From Brevibacterium sp. (lineage in GTDB: Bacteria > Actinomycetota > Actinomycetes > Actinomycetales > Brevibacteriaceae), in NCBI RefSeq assembly GCF_031179145.1, contig NZ_JAPSIB010000001.1:342853-406852 (forward strand): a stretch of DNA of 64,000 nt, written 5' to 3'. The notes under the pieces are model-generated. The model was not told where the DNA came from and searched no databases. It saw nothing but the letters and a program-made list of their open reading frames with translations. Position 1 is the first letter of the stretch, and the number at the start of each line of letters is the position of its first letter. A program made the position numbers and the translations under genes. Below, piece after piece: positions 45,242 to 53,486 of the stretch.

Positions 45242-46018
45242 GTGAAGATCCTGCTGCCGCCCTCCGAAGGGAAGACACCCGCGAGTTCGGGTGACCCACT
45301 CGACCTCGACGCACTCTCGGCCCCGGATCTCAATCCCCACCGGCACACCGTTCTGACCCAGCTGAAGCAGGTCTCCGGACGCGAGGACGCACTCGACGTC
45401 CTCGGCGTCGGCGCCACTCTGGCCGACGACGTCGCCCGCAATGTCGAGATTGACTCCCACCCCTGCGCTCCCGCGCTGCTCACCTATTCGGGCGTCCTCT
45501 ACGAGGCGATGGGCGCGCCGGAGCTCGTCGCCGCAGCCGAGGCGAACGAATCGCTCGCGGCGAAGCTGCGCGAGGTCCACGTGTTCTCCGCCCTCTTCGG
45601 CCACGTCCACGGCCTCGACCCGATACCGGCCTATCGGCTGGCGATGAAGACCGAACTCGGCCAGCTCGGCAAGCTCACCTCATGGTGGAAGCCGACGCTG
45701 GCCCAGACCTTCCGTGTCGACCCCGCCGAAGTGATCCTCGACTGCCGCTCGAGCGACTACCGGGCAGCGTGGCCCGGTCCGAAGAACCAGGTCGTGACCT
45801 TGGGCGCGATCAAGGAAAATGGATCCAAGCGCAGCGTGGTCTCCCATTGGGCGAAGTACTACCGCGGCGACTTCGTCGGCCGCCTGCTCGCCGACGAGCG
45901 GCCGCTGCCGCAGTCGCATGATGAGCTGCTCGGACGAGCTTCTGAGCACTACGAGGTCGAATACGCCGAGGCGGCAGGCAGCAAGCCCGCCGCGCTCACC
46001 ATCGTGCTCCGCGACTGA
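45242..46018 (+). CDS. yaaA: peroxide stress protein YaaA family
   Basis: A 258-residue YaaA/DUF328 protein. It starts MKILLPPSEGKTP and contains LLTYSGVLYEAMG, the SALFGHVHGLDPIPAYRL segment and IKENGSKRSVVSHWAKYYRG, the blocks that define the family. In E. coli YaaA binds DNA and lowers intracellular iron under peroxide stress; whether that holds in actinobacteria is not shown. It is divergent from rnpB and convergent with the zinc-ribbon gene 46 bases downstream. It is probably a single-gene unit. Confidence 0.9.
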   Translation: MKILLPPSEGKTPASSGDPLDLDALSAPDLNPHRHTVLTQLKQVSGREDALDVLGVGATLADDVARNVEIDSHPCAPALLTYSGVLYEAMGAPELVAAAEANESLAAKLREVHVFSALFGHVHGLDPIPAYRLAMKTELGQLGKLTSWWKPTLAQTFRVDPAEVILDCRSSDYRAAWPGPKNQVVTLGAIKENGSKRSVVSHWAKYYRGDFVGRLLADERPLPQSHDELLGRASEHYEVEYAEAAGSKPAALTIVLRD

Positions 46019-46063
46019 GCGAATCTGCGCACAGGTGCTGACTCTGCGCGACTGAGTGTGAAC

Positions 46064-46792
46064 TCAGGCCCTGCGCAGCAGGACCGCTTCGCACTCCTCG
46101 CACTCATAGGTCTCGTTGACGTCGTTGCCGATCATTCCGTGCCATGTCATCCCGCTGATCTCCTGGCCGCAGGCCTGGCAGTGAGGGCCGGAGAGGATCG
46201 CCGCTCCGGGGCCCCCCTGAGCAACGTTGCGTTCGAACCGGCGCACGAGCTGATCCGGTAGTTCGGCCTTGAGCTTCCTGGCGGCGTCCTCGACTTCGCT
46301 CAGTTCGCCGGCGATCTCGGTTTTGCGGTCCTTGATCGACGTCTGCATGGCACGGCCGGCTGCGGTCACCTCGGCGAGGCCGGTTTCAATCTCCGAGAGC
46401 GCGGCCTCCGCGGTCTCGAGCTCCTCCATCACCCCGAGCTCGGTCTCCTCGAGTTCGGCGACCTTGTCCCGGTGCCCGGCGATCTCGTCCTGCAGATTGA
46501 CGAGGTCTCGACTGGTCAGACCCGTGCCTGCGTTGAGCTCGGCGGTCTTCTTCTCGATCAGCCGATTCTTCTTCTCGATCACGGCGGTGAGATCCGCGAC
46601 CTGTGTACGCAGGGTCTCGACGACCTCGGCGGCGGAGGCCTTCTGCGCGGTGACGTCCTTGTGCTTGGCCACCAGCTCCGCCAGCGCACCCGCGTCCTCC
46701 GGGTTGTCGTGTTCGTGCTGCAGAGCACGCCCCCGGGCGGCGAGCTCGATGAGGGATTCGAGGTTCTGACGTTGATCGGCGGTGATCAGCAT
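46064..46792 (-). CDS. coiled-coil protein with C4 zinc ribbon
   Basis: A 242-residue protein. Residues about 5-180 form long heptad-rich helices (a coiled-coil hairpin) and the C-terminus is a zinc ribbon with CQACGQ and CEECEA. This is the Rv2229c/DUF164 type, also seen next to nif3 in many bacteria, where it has been proposed to bind nucleic acid. AAGGA stands eight bases before the ATG. It follows nif3 by 31 bases in a two-gene operon. Its exact function is not known. Confidence 0.9.
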   Translation of the reverse strand: MLITADQRQNLESLIELAARGRALQHEHDNPEDAGALAELVAKHKDVTAQKASAAEVVETLRTQVADLTAVIEKKNRLIEKKTAELNAGTGLTSRDLVNLQDEIAGHRDKVAELEETELGVMEELETAEAALSEIETGLAEVTAAGRAMQTSIKDRKTEIAGELSEVEDAARKLKAELPDQLVRRFERNVAQGGPGAAILSGPHCQACGQEISGMTWHGMIGNDVNETYECEECEAVLLRRA

Positions 46793-46823
46793 GTGGCGGT
46801 CCTTAAGTCGTCGGGAAGAGCGG

Positions 46824-47684
46824 TCAATAGCGTTCGACCCACGGGTCGGTATTCACCGCTGAGCGCTGCAGGCCAACCGTGAAACCGCGGGAGGCGAACT
46901 CGGCCTCGAGCTCCGTGGCGGCAGCCTCGAGCCACACCGACTCCGAGGCCCAATGGGAGACGTCGATGAGGTGGGGGTTGCCGGTGTGCCGGTTCGCTGT
47001 GTCGCGGGCTTCGGTGGCGGGATGATGGCGCAGGTCGGCGGTGATGTAGACCTCGGCGCCGCTGTCGCGGACGGCGTCGAAGAGCGAATCCCCCGCACCG
47101 CCGCAGACGGCGACGCGAGTCACCTCAGCGCCGGGATCCCCAGCGATCCGCACCCCTGTCGTGGTGCGCGGCAGCCGAGCGGACAGGGTGCGGGCGATCT
47201 CCCTCACCGCAGTCGGGGATTCGAGGTCCCCGACCCGGCCGATCCCGGTGACGGGGCCCTGCTCGAGGCCTGCCGCAGCGTCCGCGGAACGATGCGGCAC
47301 GAGCGGCTCGGCGTCCTCGATCCCGAGCAGGGAGATGAGGACGTCAGAGACTCCGCCGCGGGCGGAATCCGCATTCGTGTGAGCGTTGAACAGGGCGATG
47401 CCGTGGCCGATCAGAGTGTGGATCGCTCCGCCTTTGAGGGTGGAGGCGTTGACGGTCTGCACCGGCTTGAGCAGCAGCGGATGGTGGTTGAAGACGAGGT
47501 CGGCACCGAGGACCACCGCCTCGGCGATGACCGAGTCCATCGGGTCCAGGGCCAGGAGGATCGACCGGACCTCCGCGTCGGGATCCCCGACGGCCAGACC
47601 GATGGAGTCCCAGCTCTCTGCCAGGGCCGGTGGCCACAGCGACTCGAACACGTCCACGCAGTCGGCAACCTTCGGGAAAGTCAT
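46824..47684 (-). CDS. Nif3-like dinuclear metal-centre protein
   Basis: A 286-residue Nif3/YbgI protein (Rv2230c type). Conserved metal-site segments are FNHHPLL, AHTNAD, ITADLRHHPA and the late VSHWASE, where an E/S variation is common. The family forms toroidal hexamers binding two metals per subunit, with proposed roles in GTP cyclohydrolase I-type chemistry or metal handling, none settled. The ATG stands six bases after TAGTGT. It heads an operon with the zinc-ribbon gene and is divergent from the acyl-CoA synthetase. Confidence 0.92.
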   Translation of the reverse strand: MTFPKVADCVDVFESLWPPALAESWDSIGLAVGDPDAEVRSILLALDPMDSVIAEAVVLGADLVFNHHPLLLKPVQTVNASTLKGGAIHTLIGHGIALFNAHTNADSARGGVSDVLISLLGIEDAEPLVPHRSADAAAGLEQGPVTGIGRVGDLESPTAVREIARTLSARLPRTTTGVRIAGDPGAEVTRVAVCGGAGDSLFDAVRDSGAEVYITADLRHHPATEARDTANRHTGNPHLIDVSHWASESVWLEAAATELEAEFASRGFTVGLQRSAVNTDPWVERY

Positions 47685-47690
47685 GGCCCC

Positions 47691-47696
47691 ACACTA
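47691..47696 (-). promoter_or_regulatory. -10 element of nif3-like gene
   Basis: TAGTGT on the minus strand ends six bases before the ATG at 47684. The same hexamer precedes lipB at the same distance. Confidence 0.5.
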
Positions 47697-47767
47697 TTAC
47701 ATTCGCCCCGGAGCCCCGACGGCTTCTCATGACCGCACGGACGGTTCACTTTTCTACTGATCAGAAT

Positions 47768-47773
47768 TAGATT
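47768..47773 (+). promoter_or_regulatory. -10 element of acyl-CoA synthetase gene
   Basis: TAGATT ends six bases before the ATG at 47780. The intervening GAGGCC directly abuts the start codon. Confidence 0.48.
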
Positions 47774-47779
47774 GAGGCC

Positions 47780-49348
47780 ATGAGTGCCATTGAGTCGACG
47801 ACGACTGCTCCCGCCCTGTCCGCCTCCTCCACCGTCGCCGACATGCTGCGCCGCAGCGCCGGTCGCCACCGTGATGCGGTGGCCATCGAGTTCGGGGACC
47901 GCACGTGGTCATATCAGGCCCTCGACGACGCCGTCACGGCTGTGGCCAGACAACTCGTCCGACTCGGCGTCGAGAAGGGCGAGAGGGTTGCGGCGTATGG
48001 CAAGAACTCGGACCTCTACGTGATGCTCTATCTGGCCTGTGCGCGGGCGGGGGTCATCCATGTGCCGGTGAACTTCCAGTTGAGGAACGACGAGCTTGAC
48101 TACATCCTCAGCGATTCCGGTGCCCGCGTCGTGTTCGCGGACTCCGACCTCATCGACGCCGTCACCGGTACGGAAGCGGGCGCCGCGGCCCAGGTGCATG
48201 ACCTCGCTGCGCTGCTGGGAGCGGCCTCGTCCACACAGGTCCCGCCCGCCGAGTTCGCCGAGTTCGACGTCACCGACACCGACGTCGCGCAGCTGCTCTA
48301 CACCTCGGGCACCACCTCGGCGCCCAAAGGCGCGGTGATGACCCACCGGGCCCTGATCCATCAGTACATCTCCTGCCTGCAAGCCCTCGACTTCGCGAGC
48401 ACGGACAGGGCGGTCCACTCCCTGCCGCTCTACCACTCGGCACAGATGCATGTCTTCATGCTCCCCCTGCTGGCCGTGGGCGCGCACAACATCATCGTCC
48501 CAGCGCCCGTCCCCGATCAGCTGCTCGCCCTGTTCGAGGAGCGATCCATCAACTCGTTCTTCGCCGCGCCCACCGTGTGGGTGGCCCTGGCGAACAGCCC
48601 CGAATTCGAGACCCGCGACCTCGGAAACCTGCGCAAGGCCTATTACGGTGCCTCGATCATGCCGGGGCCGGTGCTGAGGAAGCTGCGAGCACAGCTGCCC
48701 GATCTCGGCTTCTACAACTGCTTCGGCCAATCCGAGATGGGTCCGCTGTGCACGGTGCTGCGTCCGGAGGAACACGACGAGCACCCCGGCTCGGCCGGAC
48801 GAGCCGTCCTGTTCGTCGAGACCTGCGTCGTCGACGACGCAGGTCGTCGCGTCGCCCCGGGAGAGCTCGGTGAGATCCTCTACCGGTCCCCTCAGCTCTG
48901 CGCGGGGTACTGGAACAAGCCGGAGGCCACCGCCGAGGCGTTCGCCGGGGACTGGTTCCACTCCGGGGACCTGGTCCGGATGGATGAGCAGGGATTCGTC
49001 GATGTCGTCGATCGGCTCAAGGACGTCATCAACACAGGCGGTGTCCTCGTGGCCAGCCGTCAGGTCGAGGATGCGATCTTCGAACTGCCGCAGGTCGCCG
49101 AGGTGGCTGTCGTCGGCGTCGTCGATGAGAAGTGGATCGAAGCGATCACCGCGTTCGTCGTTCTCAAGCCCGCTCCGTCCGGCGCGGACGAACCAGCCGG
49201 GGATGGAGGCTTGACCGAAGCGGCGATCATCGACCACGTCGGGTCGCGGTTGGCTGCGTTCAAAGTCCCCAAACGGGTCGAGTTCGTCGCGAAGCTGCCG
49301 AAGAACTCGGCGGGCAAGATCCTCAAGAGGCAGCTGCGCAGCCGCTGA
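47780..49348 (+). CDS. AMP-dependent acyl-CoA synthetase (FadD-like)
   Basis: A 522-residue member of the ANL superfamily, which activates a carboxylic acid to the acyl-AMP and then the CoA thioester. Motifs are the ATP loop LLYTSGTTSAPKGAVMTH (about residue 172), YNCFGQSEMG (about 313), WFHSGDLVRMDEQGFVDVVDR (about 395) and the catalytic Lys in PKNSAGKILKRQL near the C-terminus. Substrate length cannot be read from the sequence; the group resembles long- or medium-chain fatty acyl-CoA ligases. It ends 21 bases from the convergent FUSC gene, with no terminator hairpin visible. Confidence 0.88.
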   Translation: MSAIESTTTAPALSASSTVADMLRRSAGRHRDAVAIEFGDRTWSYQALDDAVTAVARQLVRLGVEKGERVAAYGKNSDLYVMLYLACARAGVIHVPVNFQLRNDELDYILSDSGARVVFADSDLIDAVTGTEAGAAAQVHDLAALLGAASSTQVPPAEFAEFDVTDTDVAQLLYTSGTTSAPKGAVMTHRALIHQYISCLQALDFASTDRAVHSLPLYHSAQMHVFMLPLLAVGAHNIIVPAPVPDQLLALFEERSINSFFAAPTVWVALANSPEFETRDLGNLRKAYYGASIMPGPVLRKLRAQLPDLGFYNCFGQSEMGPLCTVLRPEEHDEHPGSAGRAVLFVETCVVDDAGRRVAPGELGEILYRSPQLCAGYWNKPEATAEAFAGDWFHSGDLVRMDEQGFVDVVDRLKDVINTGGVLVASRQVEDAIFELPQVAEVAVVGVVDEKWIEAITAFVVLKPAPSGADEPAGDGGLTEAAIIDHVGSRLAAFKVPKRVEFVAKLPKNSAGKILKRQLRSR

Positions 49349-49369
49349 CGGTCCAGGACCGCCACTCCC

Positions 49370-50548
49370 CTACTTCTTCCTCCGCCGCCACCGGAATCGG
49401 AAGGGGAAGAACGATACGCGGGGCGGGTCGGGGACATCCACCTCGGCGTCATGCGTCTCGATCAGGGCAGCGGCCTGAGCAGATTCGACACCGGCGAAGA
49501 CCAGGAGATCGATCGCGGCCAGGCGCACGGAAGCATGGATCTGCCTGCGAGCCGGGGAATCGTCCTCTCCCGCTTCGAGCTCCTGAAAGGACGCCAGGGC
49601 TCCTTCGGCGGCCTGCTGCCTGGTCGCACGATCTCCGGGGTCCGCGGCGAGGGTCCGGATCACCTCGGCGATCCTGGTGATGACGGGGGCGAAACTGGGC
49701 CGGTCCTCGCTCGGCAGGGACCGCACGGAGCGGGCGAGGACGAGGATGCTGTTGTTGAGCAGATCGAGCTGGCCCGCGTTCTCGCTCTCCTGCACGATCG
49801 GGGCCGAGCGCCACCACCACACAGGGGCGTGGCGGGCGGTTCGGCTGCTGTCCTTCCTGGTGTCGGCCAGATCGGTGAGCTTGTCGCGCAGAGACCGCAG
49901 ATCGCCGATCGCCTCCTCCGCCTCACGGTCGTCGCCGTGGTCGAGCGCGTGCGAGACGTGCTCGAGAGCCGCCGCCATCGCACTGAGCACGTCGGTCTCG
50001 GCACGCCTGAGCAGGTCGATGGGTTGGGCCGGGAACAGGAGCTGGCTGAAGACCAGGGCGACGCCGGCGCCGATGAGCGCGTCCATGATCCGTTCGGGAC
50101 CGAACTCGGGTTGGCCCCCTGCCACGGTGAGAATGGCGCCGACGGCCCCTTGGGCGATGACGAGACGGCTTCCGTCGCAGGCCAGGGCGATGGCCATCGC
50201 AACCAGAGTGGCGATGCCCATCGCGGCGAATCCGGTGCCGAGGACCAGCAGCGCGGCTTCGCCGACGACGATGCCGAGCAGCACGCCGACGATCAGGTTC
50301 ACCGCGTTGGTGCCTCGTTTGCCCCGATTGGCGTTGAGCGCGATGACGGCGGCGATGGGAGCGAAGAAGGGCTGCGGGTGGCCGGCCAGCCGCAGGGCGA
50401 TCCACCAGGCGATGGTCCCGGCGAGGGCTCCCTGGAACAGGGGCCAGAAGTCCTCACGGAGGCGCGACAGCGCCCGCCCGCCGCCGGCAGTCAATCGCTG
50501 CCGGATGCGGCGGGCGGAAGCGGCGGCACCACTGTGGACCCAGGGCAT
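49370..50548 (-). CDS. FUSC-family membrane protein (exporter-like)
   Basis: A 392-residue protein with an N-terminal block of about six membrane helices (residues 35-180, including FAPIAAVIALNANRGKRGTNAV, the FUSC signature region) and a long cytoplasmic helical C-terminus ending in a basic RFRWRRRKK. Family members include aromatic acid exporters (AaeB) and the YhfK/YccS group. The substrate is unknown. It starts 11 bases after the sugar-porter gene stop and is probably cotranscribed with it; no ribosome-binding site is obvious. Confidence 0.8.
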   Translation of the reverse strand: MPWVHSGAAASARRIRQRLTAGGGRALSRLREDFWPLFQGALAGTIAWWIALRLAGHPQPFFAPIAAVIALNANRGKRGTNAVNLIVGVLLGIVVGEAALLVLGTGFAAMGIATLVAMAIALACDGSRLVIAQGAVGAILTVAGGQPEFGPERIMDALIGAGVALVFSQLLFPAQPIDLLRRAETDVLSAMAAALEHVSHALDHGDDREAEEAIGDLRSLRDKLTDLADTRKDSSRTARHAPVWWWRSAPIVQESENAGQLDLLNNSILVLARSVRSLPSEDRPSFAPVITRIAEVIRTLAADPGDRATRQQAAEGALASFQELEAGEDDSPARRQIHASVRLAAIDLLVFAGVESAQAAALIETHDAEVDVPDPPRVSFFPFRFRWRRRKK

Positions 50549-50559
50549 CGGAGGAGAAC

Positions 50560-52068
50560 CTACTTCCGCCCCGCCGTTGTCTTCTCACCCGTCGCCGGGT
50601 CGCGGTGGAACCGCTTGAGCAGTGCGGCGTCGACCTCCTCGAAGTCGCGGTCCTTGGTCTCGGGGACGTAGCGGCCGATGAACCACAGTCCGAAGCCGCA
50701 GATGACCGCGAAGATCCAGAAGGTCTGGCCCTGCCCGATGGCGTTGGCGACACTGAGGAAGACGAGGCTGACGAAGAAGTTCGAGCCCCAGTTGACCGCC
50801 GTCGACACTCCTGATCCGTAGGAGCGGGCATCGGAGGGGAAGATCTCTCCCACCAGCGTCCAGAAGATGGGGCCGAGCCCGACGGCGAAGGCGGCGATGT
50901 AGAGGACCATGAACACCAGCGAGATGACCGGACTCCAGCCGACGATGAAGGACAGGCCGAGCAGCGCCAGCGTCACCGTCATTCCCGTCATCGAGACGAT
51001 GAGGAGTTTGCGGCGGCCGCTGCGATCGATGAGCCGATTGGCGACGATGGTCATCACGAGGTTGATGACGCCGATGGCGATGGAGTAGAAGATCGCGTTC
51101 GACGCGGAGAGTCCCGTCTGCTGGATGATGGAGGGAGCGTAGTAGATGATCGTGTTGATGCCGCCGAACTGCTGGATCGCCGCCAGCATCAGGCCCACGA
51201 TGAGGGCGGGCCGGACCCTCTCGGCCAGCAGGATCCGCCACGTCGGTGCCTCGTCGGCGTCATGTCCAGCGTCGGCGTCATGTCCAGCGTCGGCGTCATG
51301 TCCAGCGCGGGAGCTCTGAGAACCGCTGTGTTCCTCCTGCTTGCCCTCTCGACGTGCGGCGATGACCGCATCTGCGGTCTCCTCATCGGTGATGGAGGCG
51401 TAGAACTTTCGCGCCTGGTCCTCGCGACCATGGGCGAGCTGCCATTCGGGCGACTCGGGCAGGAACCACAGCGCGCCGGCGAGGAGGATCAGGGCGGGAA
51501 TCGCCCCGACGCCGATCATCTCGCGCCACCCTTCGAACGCGGAGAAGGCGAGGTTGGTGAAATAGGCGAAGAGGATGCCGACTGTGATGAGCAGCTGATT
51601 GAGCGTGAGCATGCGGCCGCGGATGGCAGTCGGCGCCACTTCGGACAGATAGATCGGCACCGTCGCCGATGCTGCTCCGACAGCCAGACCGAGGACGAAT
51701 CGGGCGATGATCAGCATCCAGAACCCGGTCGCGAAGACGGCGAGTGCGGTGCCGACGAGGAAGACGACTCCCTGCAGTCCGAGGGCCTTTCGCCGGCCGA
51801 GCGGTTCGGAGATGCGGCCGACTCCGAGTGCGCCTGCCAAAGCCCCGAGCAGCAGGATGCTCACCACCGTTCCCTGTTGGAAGGAGTTGAGCGCGAAATC
51901 GGTCTTGATGAACAGAAGAGCTCCGGAGATGACGCCCGTGTCGAAGCCGAACAGGAATCCCCCGACGGCGATGATCACACACCAGCGCCGCACCTTGCGC
52001 AGCCCCGCGGCCGGAACATCATCCAATGGTCCCTGCGATTCCCCTGAAGTGGAGTCTGCCTGTGCCAC
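50560..52068 (-). CDS. sugar porter (major facilitator superfamily)
   Basis: A 502-residue, twelve-helix proton-linked sugar or polyol transporter. Sugar-porter signatures are GFDTGVISGALLF in helix 1, RISEPLGRRKAL, IARFVLGLAVGAASATVPIYLSE, PESPEW after helix 6, QQFGGINTIIYYAPSI in helix 7 and PETKDR after helix 12. The GTG at 52066-52068 has GGGAGGAG four bases upstream; the frame is open further up but without similarity. The large central loop holds three copies of AGHDAD. The closest groups carry glucose, xylose or myo-inositol. Confidence 0.9.
   Translation of the reverse strand: MAQADSTSGESQGPLDDVPAAGLRKVRRWCVIIAVGGFLFGFDTGVISGALLFIKTDFALNSFQQGTVVSILLLGALAGALGVGRISEPLGRRKALGLQGVVFLVGTALAVFATGFWMLIIARFVLGLAVGAASATVPIYLSEVAPTAIRGRMLTLNQLLITVGILFAYFTNLAFSAFEGWREMIGVGAIPALILLAGALWFLPESPEWQLAHGREDQARKFYASITDEETADAVIAARREGKQEEHSGSQSSRAGHDADAGHDADAGHDADEAPTWRILLAERVRPALIVGLMLAAIQQFGGINTIIYYAPSIIQQTGLSASNAIFYSIAIGVINLVMTIVANRLIDRSGRRKLLIVSMTGMTVTLALLGLSFIVGWSPVISLVFMVLYIAAFAVGLGPIFWTLVGEIFPSDARSYGSGVSTAVNWGSNFFVSLVFLSVANAIGQGQTFWIFAVICGFGLWFIGRYVPETKDRDFEEVDAALLKRFHRDPATGEKTTAGRK
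51259..51310. repeat. 18-bp in-frame tandem repeats
   Basis: Three copies of an 18-base unit (the last truncated) at 51259, 51277 and 51295 are almost identical. They encode the His/Asp repeat AGHDAD in the central loop of the sugar porter. Near-identity suggests recent slippage. Confidence 0.85.
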
Positions 52069-52226
52069 TGTTCTCCTCCCATCCTGCAGTGTCCGAACGC
52101 CGTCGGACGTCTGTGCGACCCTGGCCGGACGCGACGTGTGGACGACTCTAACGAACACGTGCGGTCGGCGACAGCAGACGTGATGAATCAGCAGTCGGAC
52201 CCGCCGGGACCCCGAGGAGACCTGAG

Positions 52227-53378
52227 CTATGCGACCGCGTGCGGGTGCTCCGCCTCCCGGTCCTGGAAGGCGAGGATGGCGGGGTTGAGGATGACTCCGT
52301 CACGCAGCTCGATCGCCCTCGTCACGGTTTCGCTGTGCGCCCAGGACGCCGGACCTCCCATGACGATGTCGAGGAATGGCAGCAGCGCCGCACTGATCTC
52401 CCAACTGGCCGAATTCCAGAGGTAGGACGGGCTGTGGTCGACCGCGTAGTAGTTGATGTTCGACCCCACTGTGACCATCGGATCGGCGAAGGTCGTCGGC
52501 CGCGCCCAGTCGAAGCCCATCCCCTCATCGCAGGAGACGTCGACGATGAGGCTGCCGGACCGGAATGCAGCGAGCTCGGCTGTGCGCAGGTAGAGCAGTG
52601 GCGCGTTCGGGTCCTGCAGGGTGCAGTTGACGACGATGTCGGACTCGGCGAGGAACGGGGCCAGAGGGACTCGACCCCGATCGTCGGTGATCACTTCGCT
52701 GAGATGCGGTCCGCCGTCATGGTCGAACTGGATCATCTCCACTGAGTGGATGGGAGCTGCCACCGAGGCGACTCGGCGGTTGGTGAGCACCCTGATGTCG
52801 GCAACGCCGTGGGCCTTGAGTGCGGTGATGGCGCCGCGTGCGGTTGCCCCGAATCCGATGACGACGGCGCTCAGGCGCCGACCGTAGTCGCCGGTCACTC
52901 CGGTCAGTGCCAGGGAGTGGATCACCGAGCTGTACCCGGCGAGCTCATTGTTCTTGTGGAAGACGTGCAGCGAGAACCCGCCGTCACTCGCCCAGTGGTT
53001 CATCGCTTCGAAAGCGATGAGGGTCAGGCGCCTGTCGATGGCCAGTTGAGTCAGCGCCGAGTCCTGAACGCAGTGCGGCCATCCCCAGAGCGTCTGTCCT
53101 TCTCGGAGGTCCTCGAGGTCAGCGGCCTGCGGTTTCGCCAACAGCACCGTATCCGCAGCGGCGATGACCTCGGCGCGGGTCGTGACTCCGGCGACCAGAG
53201 CTGATAATTCATGGTCCGAGAACCCGAACCGCTCGCCGTATCCCGACTCGACGACCATGCGCTCACGGATGCCGGGGTCGATCCGCTCGAAGTGCTCGGG
53301 GTGGATGGGGACGCGGTTCTCGTCGGTCTTGCGGGATCTGCCGAGGACGCCCAGGACGGGAAGGGTCGGTGTTGCCAT
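52227..53378 (-). CDS. N5-(carboxyethyl)ornithine synthase-like dehydrogenase
   Basis: A 383-residue relative of alanine dehydrogenase (AlaDH/PNT family). It starts MATPTLPVLGVLGRSRKTDE and has NRVPIHPEHF, EGQTLWGWPHCVQD, FHKNNELAGYSSV, an NAD(P)-binding SAVVIGFGATARGAITAL and VDVSCDEGMGFDWARPT. These match proteins annotated N5-(carboxyethyl)ornithine synthase, which join pyruvate to ornithine (or lysine) by reductive amination. Activity in this organism is not proven. An in-frame ATG at 53414 lies seven bases after TAAGTT on the minus strand and could be the true, leaderless start, adding 12 residues (MAPWRRPKRMCI). Confidence 0.85.
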   Translation of the reverse strand: MATPTLPVLGVLGRSRKTDENRVPIHPEHFERIDPGIRERMVVESGYGERFGFSDHELSALVAGVTTRAEVIAAADTVLLAKPQAADLEDLREGQTLWGWPHCVQDSALTQLAIDRRLTLIAFEAMNHWASDGGFSLHVFHKNNELAGYSSVIHSLALTGVTGDYGRRLSAVVIGFGATARGAITALKAHGVADIRVLTNRRVASVAAPIHSVEMIQFDHDGGPHLSEVITDDRGRVPLAPFLAESDIVVNCTLQDPNAPLLYLRTAELAAFRSGSLIVDVSCDEGMGFDWARPTTFADPMVTVGSNINYYAVDHSPSYLWNSASWEISAALLPFLDIVMGGPASWAHSETVTRAIELRDGVILNPAILAFQDREAEHPHAVA

Positions 53379-53421
53379 GATGCACATCCGTTTCGGGCGC
53401 CGCCATGGCGCCATCACCTCC

Positions 53422-53427
53422 AACTTA
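53422..53427 (-). promoter_or_regulatory. -10 element of carboxyethylornithine synthase-like gene
   Basis: TAAGTT on the minus strand ends seven bases before an in-frame ATG at 53414, 36 bases upstream of the start suggested by family length. Confidence 0.4.
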
Positions 53428-53486
53428 CACGGCTTGCGTCGTCGTCCCCGGCTGCGGTCATACACTGACATGCAGGAGGTGGTTGC

